64,000 bases of DNA, from the NCBI RefSeq assembly GCF_900116445.1, contig NZ_FPBH01000032.1, positions 57,082-121,081 of the forward strand. The letters are read 5' to 3'. The position numbers were made by a program, and so were the translations under genes. This DNA is from Paraburkholderia aspalathi. Its GTDB lineage: Bacteria > Pseudomonadota > Gammaproteobacteria > Burkholderiales > Burkholderiaceae. The notes under the pieces are model-generated. The model did no database searches, was not told where the DNA came from, and saw only the letters and a program-made list of their open reading frames with translations. Shown in pieces: positions 26,861 through 37,300 of this stretch (position 1 is its first letter; the number at the start of each line of letters is the position of its first letter).

Positions 26861-28284
26861 TCTCGAACACGCCCATAGGTGTCTTCGAAACGCACGATGT
26901 CGTCCTCGCCGAGATAGGCGCCGGACTGCACCTCGATCAACTCGAGCGGAATCTTGCCCGGATTCAGCAACCGGTGCGTCACCCCAAGCGGAATGTACGT
27001 CGATTGGTTTTCGGTCAGGATGATCTCTTTGTCGCCGTTGGTAACGAGCGCGGTGCCCTTGACGACGATCCAATGCTCCGCACGATGGTGATGCATCTGC
27101 AAACTCAATTGCGCGCCGGGGCTGACGACGATGCGCTTGACCTGGAACCGGTCGCCGCTATCGATGCCTTCGTACGATCCCCATGGCCGCACCACGCGAC
27201 GGTGCGTGACCGACTCGTGACGTCCCATGGCATTCAACTGCGCGACGATCTTTTTGACGTCCTGCGCCTGGTCGCGATGCGCCACGAGCACGGCATCAGC
27301 GGTCTCGACGATCACGACGTTATCCAGCCCGATCGCAGCCACCAGCCGGTGTTCAGCGCGGATGTACGAATTGGTCACGGCGTCGGTCAGCACATCGCCG
27401 ATCAGCGCGTTGTACTGTGCATCGCGCTCCGCAATGTCGGCGAGCGCCGTCCACGAGCCGATGTCGTTCCAGCCGAGATCCGCCACCGCGACCACGGCGG
27501 CGCGCTTCGTTTTTTCCATTACGGCATGGTCGACCGAGATGTTGGGACAGGCCGAGAAGCTTTGTGCTTCGAGACGGACGAAATCGTTGTCGCGCTGCGC
27601 ACTCTCGAGCGAAAGCTCCGCCTGCTTCGCGATTTCAGGCTCGTAGCGCCGCAGCTCCTCCATGTAGGTGGACGCTTTCAGCATGAACATGCCGCTATTC
27701 CAGTAGTAGCTGCCATCCTCAAGAAAACGTTGCGCCGTCGCGGCGTCCGGCTTCTCGACGAAGGAATCTACCGCGAAGGTTGGCTCGCCTTCGACAAGGC
27801 TCGCGCCTGAACGGATGTAGCCGTAGCCAGTGTGCGGTTCGGTTGGCGTAATACCGAACGTGACCAGATAGCCGTCTTTGGCAATCTGCGCTGCGGCTTC
27901 GGCCGCTTTAATGAAAGCCGCTTCGCCTTTAATCACGTGATCGGACGGCAGAACGAGCAGCAGCGCGTCCGGGCTTTCACGCATGGCCAGCAACGCCGCT
28001 ACCGCGATAGCAGGCGCCGTGTTGCGGCTGGCCGGCTCGAGCACGATCGCCGACGAGACGACATCGACCTGGCGCAACTGCTCGGCCACAAGAAAGCGCT
28101 GCTCATTGTTTGTGACGACGATCGGCGATGCGACGTCGGCGATACCTCGCAGGCGCAGGGCGGTTTGCTGAACCAGGGTGTTTTCGCCCGTCAACTTGAG
28201 GTACTGCTTCGGATATCCACCGCGCGACATTGGCCACAGCCGCGTGCCGCTTCCACCGCAAAGAATGACTGGATAAATATGCAT
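26857..28284 (-). CDS. manC: Mannose-1-phosphate guanylyltransferase / mannose-6-phosphate isomerase
   Basis: A 475-residue bifunctional type II enzyme making GDP-mannose from mannose-1-phosphate, with a C-terminal isomerase domain supplying mannose-6-phosphate. The start at 28284 is MHIYPVILCGGSGTRLWP. The nucleotidyltransferase motif is GGSGTRLWPMSR (about residues 10-21), with FVEKPD further on. The cupin isomerase domain (about 350-475) contains PWGSYEGIDSGDRFQVKRI and the metal-site LQMHHHRAEHW. GDP-mannose feeds GDP-sugar precursors for capsule heptose or deoxymannose units. It is the last gene of the minus-strand capsule group, 65 bases after the GNAT gene. The cysS promoter lies at its 3' end. 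Confidence 0.93.
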   Translation of the reverse strand: MHIYPVILCGGSGTRLWPMSRGGYPKQYLKLTGENTLVQQTALRLRGIADVASPIVVTNNEQRFLVAEQLRQVDVVSSAIVLEPASRNTAPAIAVAALLAMRESPDALLLVLPSDHVIKGEAAFIKAAEAAAQIAKDGYLVTFGITPTEPHTGYGYIRSGASLVEGEPTFAVDSFVEKPDAATAQRFLEDGSYYWNSGMFMLKASTYMEELRRYEPEIAKQAELSLESAQRDNDFVRLEAQSFSACPNISVDHAVMEKTKRAAVVAVADLGWNDIGSWTALADIAERDAQYNALIGDVLTDAVTNSYIRAEHRLVAAIGLDNVVIVETADAVLVAHRDQAQDVKKIVAQLNAMGRHESVTHRRVVRPWGSYEGIDSGDRFQVKRIVVSPGAQLSLQMHHHRAEHWIVVKGTALVTNGDKEIILTENQSTYIPLGVTHRLLNPGKIPLELIEVQSGAYLGEDDIVRFEDTYGRVRD

Positions 28285-28349
28285 GGTCTTTTTCTCTTTT
28301 CTCTCTAGATATTGTTTGAATGTGCGCGCCCTGCTCCCCCGGCCCCTAT

Positions 28350-29033
28350 TCAAGCCCGGCGCATAAGCTGCATTCGTACCGATTCCAGTTCCTGCGGCAA
28401 ACGGCGCGAGATTGGCGCCCGGCGTGGCAGTTCGACAAAGCCCAGGCGTTGATACAGATCGTACGCACGCCGATTGCTGACCAATACGTCCAGTACGATC
28501 TGCCGATCGGGCTCGACGTGTATCAGGTCCGCGCGCAATACGCTGGTAAATAGCGCACTGAACACACCCATACCCCGCATCTGTTCATCCGTCGCGCAAT
28601 GTGCAATCAGCGTTTGTGACGACTTCGGTGCGGGCAATTCACTCTCCAGCACGAGCCCACGCAACAGCATGCCCACGGTGCTGCGCACGCCAAAAAACAC
28701 CATCAGCATCAGCGCAACATGAGGATCGTCAAACCAGATGGTCCTGCCGTCATGCATGGCAAGCACAGCCAATACGTTATCGTCGCCCGTCACGGCGACG
28801 CGGTGCCGCCGGTAGGAGAAACGGCCGTGTTTCGACGTGAACGCGAATTGCAGAAACTCGATGCACCGATGGTCGGGTTCGCCGAGAAAGAACCCGAACT
28901 CACGCACACCCGAGGCGAAGATCAACCGCGCGCACGCCTCTGCGTCTTCTGCTCGCGCCGGGCGGAACTGCAAAGCACCCGCTTCCTGCCCCTGCTTTGA
29001 TGTGCGAGCGCGCTCTGATTCAACGGCGTACAT
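28350..29033 (-). CDS. GNAT-fold N-acyltransferase
   Basis: A 227-residue protein whose first 20 residues are probably a disordered lead-in. The GNAT fold runs from LQFRPARAEDAEACARLIFASG through a central substrate region rich in hydrophobic residues (HVALMLMVFFGVRSTVGMLLRGLVL) to the acyl-CoA motif and the C-terminal signature VLVSNRRAYDLYQRLGFVEL. AGAGGGAC precedes the ATG. It sits 15 bases after the oxoamine synthase stop and before manC on the same strand, so it is in the capsule operon. A possible role is N-acylation of an amino group generated by the oxoamine synthase or exposed by the LpxC paralogue. That is inference. Confidence 0.8.
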   Translation of the reverse strand: MYAVESERARTSKQGQEAGALQFRPARAEDAEACARLIFASGVREFGFFLGEPDHRCIEFLQFAFTSKHGRFSYRRHRVAVTGDDNVLAVLAMHDGRTIWFDDPHVALMLMVFFGVRSTVGMLLRGLVLESELPAPKSSQTLIAHCATDEQMRGMGVFSALFTSVLRADLIHVEPDRQIVLDVLVSNRRAYDLYQRLGFVELPRRAPISRRLPQELESVRMQLMRRA

Positions 29034-29048
29034 GGCGAGTGTCCCTCT

Positions 29049-30431
29049 TTAACGCGGCAGGCGCTTGAGCGCCGCGATGGTTCGACTGATCTGTTCCGGC
29101 TCATGCGTCGAACAGATAAAAAACCGCAGACGCGCCGCCTTTTCTTCGACGGCGGGATAGAAAATCGGCTGTACGTTGATGCCTTCAGCAAACATCGCGT
29201 TGGCCCACTGCGCGGCTTTCAAGGTGCTGCCGGTAATGATCGGCACGACTGCATAACCGGCGCTCTTGCCCGTGTCGAGACCCGCGGCGCGCGCTTCGTC
29301 GAGGAACTGCTTGCCGCGCGCACGCAGCAGCGCCACCCGCGCCGGTTCAGCAATCAGCCGTTCGAGCGCTGCAAGCGACGCGGCCGCCAGTGCAGGCGCG
29401 AGGCCGACGCTATACAGAAAGCCGGGCGCGAGATGCCGCAAGATATCGATCAGTGCCTGCGAGCCGGCGATAAACCCGCCGCATCCCGCAAGTGTTTTGC
29501 TGAGCGTGCCCATCCAGATATCGACGTCGCCGCTCGCCACGCCGCAATGCTCGCGAACGCCCCGGCCTCGCTCGCCCAGCACGCCGAGCGAGTGCGCCTC
29601 GTCAACCATCAGAAACGCGGCATGCCGGCGCTTGATGTCGACGAATTGAGCCAGATCGGGTATGTCCCCATCCATGCTGTACAGGCCTTCGATCGCGATC
29701 AGCACACGCCGGTAGTCGTGCCGCACGCGTGCGAGCAGCGCATCAAGCGCCTGCCAGTCGTTGTGCGGAAAACTCAGCCGTTTCGCACCGCTCAATTGCG
29801 CGCCCTGCACGATACTGTTGTGCGCGAGTGAGTCATGCACGATCAGATCGCCGGGACCGAACAGCGAGCCGATCACTGTCACGTTGGTGGCATGGCCGCT
29901 CACGAACACGACGCAATCGTCCACCTCGTACAACGAGGCAAGCGCCGCTTCGAGTTCGCGCTGCACGGGCCGCTCGCCCGCCACCATCCGGCTCGCGGAT
30001 GCCGACGTACCGTAGCGATCAATCGCTTCTTTCGCTCGCGCGGATACGAGCGGATCGCCGGCAAGGCCGAGATAGTTATAGTTCGCGTAGTTCAGATATT
30101 GCGCGCCGCCAATCTGGGTGGTCGCGCCCGCAATACCTTCATGCACGCGAAAAAACGGCGACTCCACCTGCAGCTTCTCGCCCATCTGCCGCAATATTTC
30201 GACCTGCTGATAACCCGGCATGGTCTCGAAGCTGCACAGAGCAGCGCGCGAAACGTCTTGCGCCGCGCGTGTGCCACCGGCGGGCAACGGCGCGCCAGGG
30301 GTCTGCGCCTCTTCGGAGACGCGCTCCAGTTGCCGCATCAACGCCTTCGCGGCGAGTTGCTGACGGATATGATCACCCAATCCCATGCTGTTCAGATAAC
30401 CCTGTGAGGTGCGGCCTGATGTCGATATCAA
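29049..30431 (-). CDS. wcbT: PLP-dependent alpha-oxoamine synthase (AONS/serine palmitoyltransferase-like)
   Basis: A 460-residue fold-type I PLP enzyme of the 8-amino-7-oxononanoate synthase / serine palmitoyltransferase / KBL family, which condenses an acyl thioester with an amino acid and releases CO2. An N-terminal extension of about 105 residues precedes the core (LNYANYNYLGLAGDP). Core motifs are HDSLAHNSIVQGAQLSGA, VDEAHSLGVLGERGRGV, and the PLP-lysine motif GTLSKTLAGCGGFIAG. The start is a TTG at 30431 overlapping the LpxC-paralogue stop. An ATG at 30386 is an alternative. Downstream of a PKS with no thioesterase, it may release the chain as an aminoketone, as fungal Fum8 does. The symbol follows B. 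pseudomallei naming by context. Confidence 0.85.
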   Translation of the reverse strand: MISTSGRTSQGYLNSMGLGDHIRQQLAAKALMRQLERVSEEAQTPGAPLPAGGTRAAQDVSRAALCSFETMPGYQQVEILRQMGEKLQVESPFFRVHEGIAGATTQIGGAQYLNYANYNYLGLAGDPLVSARAKEAIDRYGTSASASRMVAGERPVQRELEAALASLYEVDDCVVFVSGHATNVTVIGSLFGPGDLIVHDSLAHNSIVQGAQLSGAKRLSFPHNDWQALDALLARVRHDYRRVLIAIEGLYSMDGDIPDLAQFVDIKRRHAAFLMVDEAHSLGVLGERGRGVREHCGVASGDVDIWMGTLSKTLAGCGGFIAGSQALIDILRHLAPGFLYSVGLAPALAAASLAALERLIAEPARVALLRARGKQFLDEARAAGLDTGKSAGYAVVPIITGSTLKAAQWANAMFAEGINVQPIFYPAVEEKAARLRFFICSTHEPEQISRTIAALKRLPR

Positions 30432-31342
30432 GCCGGAAATTCAGCCCATTCCCATGCGTCACGCGTGGCGAGCAGTTCGGCAACCAGCCGGTAGTTCATT
30501 TCATGACTCGGCCGCAATGCGGTGACGCGACCGAGCAGCGGCGCGCCGGCCATCGCCATGTCGCCGACCAGATCCAGCACGCGGTGCCGCACGAACTCAT
30601 CCGGCACACGCATTCCACCCAGCACGCGGTTGCCGACGATCGCAGCAGTACACGACAGGCGTGCGCCGCGCAGAATCGGCATGCCGCGCACATAACCGGC
30701 GAGAATTGCGGGGATGGCCCATTTGACGCGTCCGTATGAACGCGAGGGTGCGATCTCCTCGGCAAAACTCTTAGGCGTCACCGCGCCGTCCCAACGCAAT
30801 GCACCGAAGCCTTTGAGGTCGTTGCGCACGGCCATTTCATAAGCGGCCGACGGTTCGATCGAGATACTGCGCTCATCGCGGGTGCCCTCGCCGTCGGCTA
30901 TCTTCACTGGACGCAGCACGCGAATAAAACGCTTGGCGTGCGGCAATTCGCTTCGTCCGCACGCATGGATCGCCTCGATCCACGGCTGGGCGCTGCCATC
31001 GAGAATCGGTACTTCTTCGGCATCCAGTTCGACAGTCGCACGATCAATTTCGCAGGTCAGCAGCGACGCCAGCAGGTGCTCGATGGTGCGCACACGAACG
31101 CCATTGGCGCTTTCGAGCATCGTGCAAAGCGGCTGGCCGCGTCGTAACGACGGGCTCACCGCGAGCTCAGCCAGGACACCTGCGCCCTGCATGCGGCGAA
31201 ACACGATGCCACGCGGACCATCGGCATCGACGGGAAGAATCCGCACGTTCACGCGTCGTCCGGTATGCAGACCGTGACCGCTTAACGCCAGCGGCCGCGC
31301 GAGCGTCCCTTCACGGCGGCGCCAGCCTGTGGGTGCGTTCAT
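30428..31342 (-). CDS. wcbS: LpxC-family deacetylase (capsule-locus paralogue)
   Basis: A 304-residue zinc hydrolase of the UDP-3-O-acyl-N-acetylglucosamine deacetylase family. All catalytic and metal residues are present: Glu88-His89 in TIEHLLAS, His253 and Asp257 in EFVRHRVLDLVGD, and His280 in PSHEMN. The N-terminal SGHGLHTG (residues 21-28) is the family start. Housekeeping lpxC normally lies in the cell-division (mur-fts) cluster, so this copy inside a capsule operon is a second, specialised enzyme. It overlaps the PKS stop by one base (TGATG) and the oxoamine synthase start by 4. A plausible job is removing an acetyl group from a GlcNAc-containing capsule or lipid intermediate. The symbol is by analogy with wcb loci and less certain than the family. 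Confidence 0.85.
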   Translation of the reverse strand: MNAPTGWRRREGTLARPLALSGHGLHTGRRVNVRILPVDADGPRGIVFRRMQGAGVLAELAVSPSLRRGQPLCTMLESANGVRVRTIEHLLASLLTCEIDRATVELDAEEVPILDGSAQPWIEAIHACGRSELPHAKRFIRVLRPVKIADGEGTRDERSISIEPSAAYEMAVRNDLKGFGALRWDGAVTPKSFAEEIAPSRSYGRVKWAIPAILAGYVRGMPILRGARLSCTAAIVGNRVLGGMRVPDEFVRHRVLDLVGDMAMAGAPLLGRVTALRPSHEMNYRLVAELLATRDAWEWAEFPA

Positions 31343-34300
31343 CAGACGAGCTCCGTCGCGGCTGGTGTCGGGACAGGTGTTGCCGTATCCGCTTGCCCCG
31401 ACAACGCATCGGCGACATCGGCCAGCGCGTGAGCGCCGACATCGAGCGCATGTTGCGCGGCGACCGCCGCCACCTGCGCCGCGACACCGTTTGGCTCCGC
31501 CACATCGTCCTGCGTCTGGATCGATTCGACGATCCGCTGCGCCAATGAACGCACCGTCGCGCCTTCGGCCATCGTCATGATCGACAGCTTGACCTGGAAA
31601 CTCTCTTCGACCGCCATGCCGAGTTCCATCCCCATCAGCGAATCCATGCCCATATCGAGGATCGAGCGGCCGGTTTCGATTTTTTCCGGCGACATGTGCA
31701 GGATGCGTGCGATCTGTGCCTGCAAGGTTTCTTCGACCAGCTGCAAGGCATCCGCGAATGCCAGGCCGAGAATCTGGTCGCGCATCTGCGCGCCGCCCTG
31801 GCGTGCCGGTTCGTGACTGCCGCGTGCATGCAGTTCCGTGTAGCGGCGAGCGCGCGCGGCCGGCATGCCGAGCGAAAGCGCCTGCCAGTCGAGCCGAACT
31901 ACCGCTTCGCCGGCGTTCATATCGACGATCGCACGCTCCAGCGCCGCGAGCGCTTCGGCCGACGTAATCGACAAGCCGCCGATGCGCGCCTGCAGCGCCT
32001 CACGGGTCTCTGCGTTGCGCGCGAGGAAGCCAACGTCGTCCAGCGGGCCCCATGCCATGTACGTGCCCGGCAAGCCGGCCGCGCGGCGCTGGGCGATCAG
32101 CGCCTCGAGGAAGCTGTTGGCCGCGACGTAACTCGACTGCCCTGGATTGCCAAGGAAAGTCGTCGCCGATGAATAGACCACGAAGAAATCGAGTTTCGCA
32201 GCGCGCGTGGCACGGTGCAGGTTCCATGCGCCGGCCAGCTTCGGCGCGAGCACTGCGGCGAAACGTGCGTCGTCGAGATTGCGTACGAGACCGTCGTCAA
32301 TCACCATCGCCGAATGGAGCACACCCTTGAGTGGCGTTCCGCGCGCGGCGATATCGGAGAGCAGCGCGTCGAGCGCGGCTGCGTTCGTGACGTCGCAGGC
32401 CGCCGTGTGCACCTGTGTGCCGTTTTCTTCGCGCCAACGCGCAGCCTCTGCGGTCAGCTCCGGTACGAGCACGCCTGAACGGCTCGCGAGCGTCAGATGT
32501 CGTGCGCCGCGCGACATCATCCAGCGGGCAGTGGCAAAACCAAGCCCGCCCGTGCCGCCGACGATCAAATACGCTGCTGCCGGATCGAGTTGCAGCGCTT
32601 CAGCGCCGGCCGTCGCGCGCGACGGACTCGGCGTACCCGCCGGATACGTCACGAGGATCTTGCCAATCTGACGTGCCTGCTGCATGTGACGGAATGCTTC
32701 CTCGACGCGTTCCGCCGGAAACGCGCGATAAGGCAGCGGATGCAACACGCCGCGCGTGAACAGTTGCATGACCTCTTTGAACAGACACGAGGTCAGATCC
32801 GGCAATGCGTTCATCAACTGGTCGGCATCGATGCCGAAATAGCTGATGTTGTTGCGGAACGGCCGCAAGCCGATACGGCTGTTTTCGTAGAAGTCGCGCT
32901 TGCCGAGTTCGAGGAAACGGCCGAACGGACGCAGCGTGTCGATGCTGCGCACCATCGCTTCACCGGCAAGCGAATTGAGCACGATATCGACGCCTGCACC
33001 TCGCGTGCGCTCACGGATTTCATCGGCAAACGCCAGGCTGCGCGAATCGAACACGTGATCAGCGCCGAGCAGACGCACGAATTCGCGCTTCTCGCGGCTG
33101 CCCGCCGTTGCAAACACTTCCGCACCCAGGTGGCGCGCGAGCTGGATCGCCGCGATCCCTACTCCGCCCGCCGCACCGTGCACCAGCACGCGCTCGCCGC
33201 GGCGCAGTCGCGCCAACTCGCTCAGCGCGTAGTACGCCGTGAAAAAGGTGGTCGGTACCGTCGCTGCTTCTTCAAAAGTGAGACGTTCGGGCTTGCGGGC
33301 GATGGCCTCGGCCTTCGTACGCACGTGGCTCGCGAAGGACGCCGGTGCGAAACCGAGTACCGCATCGCCCGGTGCGAATCGCTGCACGTCCCGACCGACG
33401 CGTGAGACGCGCCCCGACAGTTCCATACCGATCGTCGCGCCGGCAAAACCGTTTTCAACGGCTTCGTCGGACAGCAAGCCCATCGCGTACATCACGTCAC
33501 GGAAATTCAGACCCGTTGCAACCGGTTCGATTTCGACTTCATCCGCCGCGAGTTCGCGTTGCGGCAGTGCGAACCATTCCAGGTTGCGCAACGAGCCAGG
33601 CGACGCAAAACCGAGCACCGCCCCTTCGCTCTGCGGACGTACCGAGGCAGTCGATTTGCTGCGCAGTGCAGCGCTCGCCGCAGACAGCATGCGTGGCACA
33701 TAGCGGCCGTGCGCGGTGAGCAGCACTTCTTCTTCACCGTCGGACGCGAGCAGCTCACGCGCCAACTGGACGCCAGCATCGCGGCACGCCGGCGATACGT
33801 CGATCAAACGGCACGACAGCTCCGGATGCTCGTTGGCCAGCACACGGCCGAGCCCCCACATCGCCGCCTGCTCGGGACGCAACGTCGCGGCATCGGTAAA
33901 CGGTGTGGCGACAGGCGCACCGCCGCGCGTCACGATCCACAATTGCGGCTGTATGACGCCAGCAACCGCGGTGAGATCGCGCACAAGTTGCGCTAGCGCG
34001 AGCGTGGTCTGCTGCTGGACGTGCATCACTTCTGCGCCATCCGCATCGGCGGACAGCGTGTGATCCGGCGCGATAAATACGATGTGATGCGCACGCTCTG
34101 CCGGCACGGCCAGCTTGCTCATGTCGTGACACAACGCCTTGAGCGTATTGCTCGACGTCGTGTGGCCGGCTGCCCGCAAGGCAGCAGCCAGGGTCTCGTC
34201 GACGCCGGTTTCCGCTGCGTACAGCAGGGACCAATGCGCCGACGGCGTCTGTGCTTCGCCCTCGTTGCCAGGCGTAGCGCCGCTATGCGGCTCGCGTGCG

Positions 34301-37300
34301 ACGATCAGCGTCGGTGCGCCTTCGAGATCCAGACCCTGCTCTGTATGCCGTGTGACCTGTTCGAAGCCCACTTCTTCAAGGTGTTTCGTCAAGGCTACCG
34401 GCGACAACCATGCCGCACGGCGCGCGTTGGCGTGCGCGGCATCCGCATCGAGATCGAACACGATATCGGCGAAGCGGCTATTGCGTGGCTCCGCGATCAC
34501 GACCAGCGCGCCCGGCGCGAGCCAGCCGCGCAGCGCGTTGAGTAGTGCACGTGGTTCCGCCTGTGCGGCAAGCACGTGGCTCGCCACAACGATGTCATAA
34601 CGCTCGCCGGCTTCGATGCCTGACAGGCGCGGTGCATCACCGAACTCAAAGTTGGCGATCCGCACGGACGGATGCTCGCTCGCGTCGAAGCCGCTCAACT
34701 GCTCATGCGTGCCTGCAATCGTGTAGTCGCAGCGCGACACCGGCACGTGAATCGCGAGCGGCTGCAGCACATCGCTCGATGGCGAATCGAGTTCGAGCAC
34801 GCGCAAGCGGCGCGATTCGCTCCACCCTTCGATCGCCCGATGCAGGCAGGCGCCGGTCAGCGCATTGACGTGGGTCCACGTCGGCGAAGCTTCGAAGAAG
34901 TGCTCGACCAGACTGCTGCGCGACGGCGGCAGAATCTGCGCGCCGCTCACTTCGCCGCGCAACACGGCAGGCAGCGCTGCGCCGCAATGCGCAAGCAGCG
35001 TCAGTTCGGCCACGTGCGCGGGCGACTGCGCAAGCAGGTCGCGCCACAGTTCATCGATGCCCGGCAGATTCTCGCAGGCCACGGCGTCTCGCACGAGACG
35101 TGTACCGTCGCGCTGCGCGAGGCCGTCTTCAACGACGATCTGCACGAGACGCGCCAGCAGGGCCGGATGCGCACAGTCCGGCAACGACGGTTGCGCAAAC
35201 ACGTCAATCGCATCGAGTGCATTCAATGCGTAAGCGCTAGCGAGCACGTCGAGCAGCGGCAGCATTTCAGTCAGATGCGCCTGTCTGCGCGGCTGATCTT
35301 CCTGCGCAGCCAATGCTGCAGCGGCAGCTTCCAGCAACGCGGCTGGCTCCGGCAACATGCGTGCATCGAGGTCAGCGGCAAGCGGTTTGGCCTCGACGAT
35401 ATAGGCGTAACGTGCAGGCGCATGCTGACGGCGCCCCATCAGATCGACGCGGCGGAAGCGGCATGCGCCGAGCCGCGCGACGATCGCGCCATGCGCGTCG
35501 GCGAATTCGAACGACGCCACGACCGAATGCGGACTACGCCGTTCGATCCGTGCGACCACGTAGCGGATCGCGTCGCCGCGCAGATAGTCGATGCGTCCGA
35601 TTTGCACCGGCACATAGGCCGCGTGTTCGACCTCAGCTTGATCCGCCGATGCGAGCAAGGCGAACAGCGGATGGAACCCGCTGTCCATCAGGGCCGGATG
35701 AAGCGCATAGGCACTCGGTTCCGAGCCGGACTCGGCTTGCGCGAGGACAGCGGGGACTTCCACTTCCGCCAGCGCCACGCCGGCGTTCGCGTCGACGTGC
35801 ACCGTGCGCACCCATTGAAACGCCGGACCGTAGCTCAAGCCAATCGCGGTGGTGTTCGCATACAGCGTTGTGCCGGACATGGCCGGTTGCGCGAACAGCT
35901 CGGTGAGCGTGGTGGCCGGCAGCGCGTCCGCCTCGCCTTCCGTACTCAGCGCACAGCCGCTCGCCAGCAAGCGGCCGGTGACGTTGAGCGACCACGCTTC
36001 GTCTGACATGCGATCGCGTGTTTCGATCGTGAAACTCGCGGTACGCACGTCGACGGTGAAGCGGAACAGCTTCGAATGCTGCGGCTGGAACACCACCGGT
36101 AGACGGATTTCGAGGTTCTCGACAGCGCAGCTTTGCGTGCCGAAATGCGCACGCGCGGCGGCGAGCGCCATTTCGACGTAGCCTGCGCCGGGGAACGCCA
36201 CGCCGCCATCGACCACGTGGTCGGCCAGCATCGGCAGACCGGCCGGATCGAGCTGATTTTCCCAGGCGAGCGCGTGCTCGCGCAGACGGTAACCGAGCAG
36301 CGGATGTTCGCGGCGGCGATTGACCAGGTTGTAAGCCTCAGCGGTCGGGCCAAGCCAATAGCGTTCGTGTTGCCAAGGGTAGGACGGTAGCGCCACGCGT
36401 GCGCTCGTCGGCGCGAAGCGTTCGACGTCGACACGCGCGCCATTCGCAAGCATCGCGTAGATCGCGTGGTGCAGCATCTGCGCGCTGTCGTGGTTGCGCT
36501 TGAGCGTCGGCAACGAGCGGCCGGTGATCCGAGAATCGTCTAGCGTCTGCGTCACATAGGTGCGCAGAATCGAATGCGGGCCGACTTCGAGGAACAGGCG
36601 CACGCCCGTCTGGGCGACCTGAGCCACGGCATCGCCGAAACGCACCGGCTCGCGGATATTGCGCCACCAGTATTGCGCGTCGAGTTCGTTGCCCGCGAGC
36701 TCGGTACCCGTCACCGTCGAGACGAAGCTACGCGATGCAGCATTCGGCACGAGATCCGCGAGGCCCTGCAGCACGCTCGGCTCGATCGGATCCATCTGAC
36801 GGCTGTGGAATGCATAGTCCAGATCCAGCATCTGGAAGAAACGACCACTTTCCTTCACCGCGGCTTCGAGCACCTGCAACGCACCGAGTGGGCCGGCCAG
36901 CGTGACCGCATGCGGGCTGTTAACCCCCGCGACTTCCACCGCGGTGTCCACGCCGAGTTGCGCCATCAGCGCACGCATGGCCGCTTCGCCAAGCCCGGCA
37001 GCAGCCATTCGACCCGTGCCGCGCGTGCTTGCCTGAGCGCGACTGCGAATCTTGATCACGTGTACGGCTTGTGCCAGCGTCAGCGCACCCGACGCCCACG
37101 CCGCAGCGACTTCGCCGACGCTGTGGCCGAGGCACACGTCATAGCCGACGCCACGCGCTTCGATGACGCGCACGACCCCAACCTGAATCGCAAATAGCAG
37201 CGGTTGCGCGTGCTCGGTGGCTTCCAGCGTGGCGGCGGAGACACCTTCACGCAGCACCTCGACCAGCGAGGCACTGCCGTCGGCACGCCACAACGCGTCG

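Noticed and set aside
26747..27073. Longer frame (108 codons) containing the cysS leader peptide
   Set aside because: Its first 80 codons are the antisense-frame shadow of manC. Only the last 25 codons, after the promoter, are credible.
34672..36006. Several long plus-strand frames opposite the PKS gene
   Set aside because: All lie within PKS domains in the antisense frame and none has a recognisable motif.
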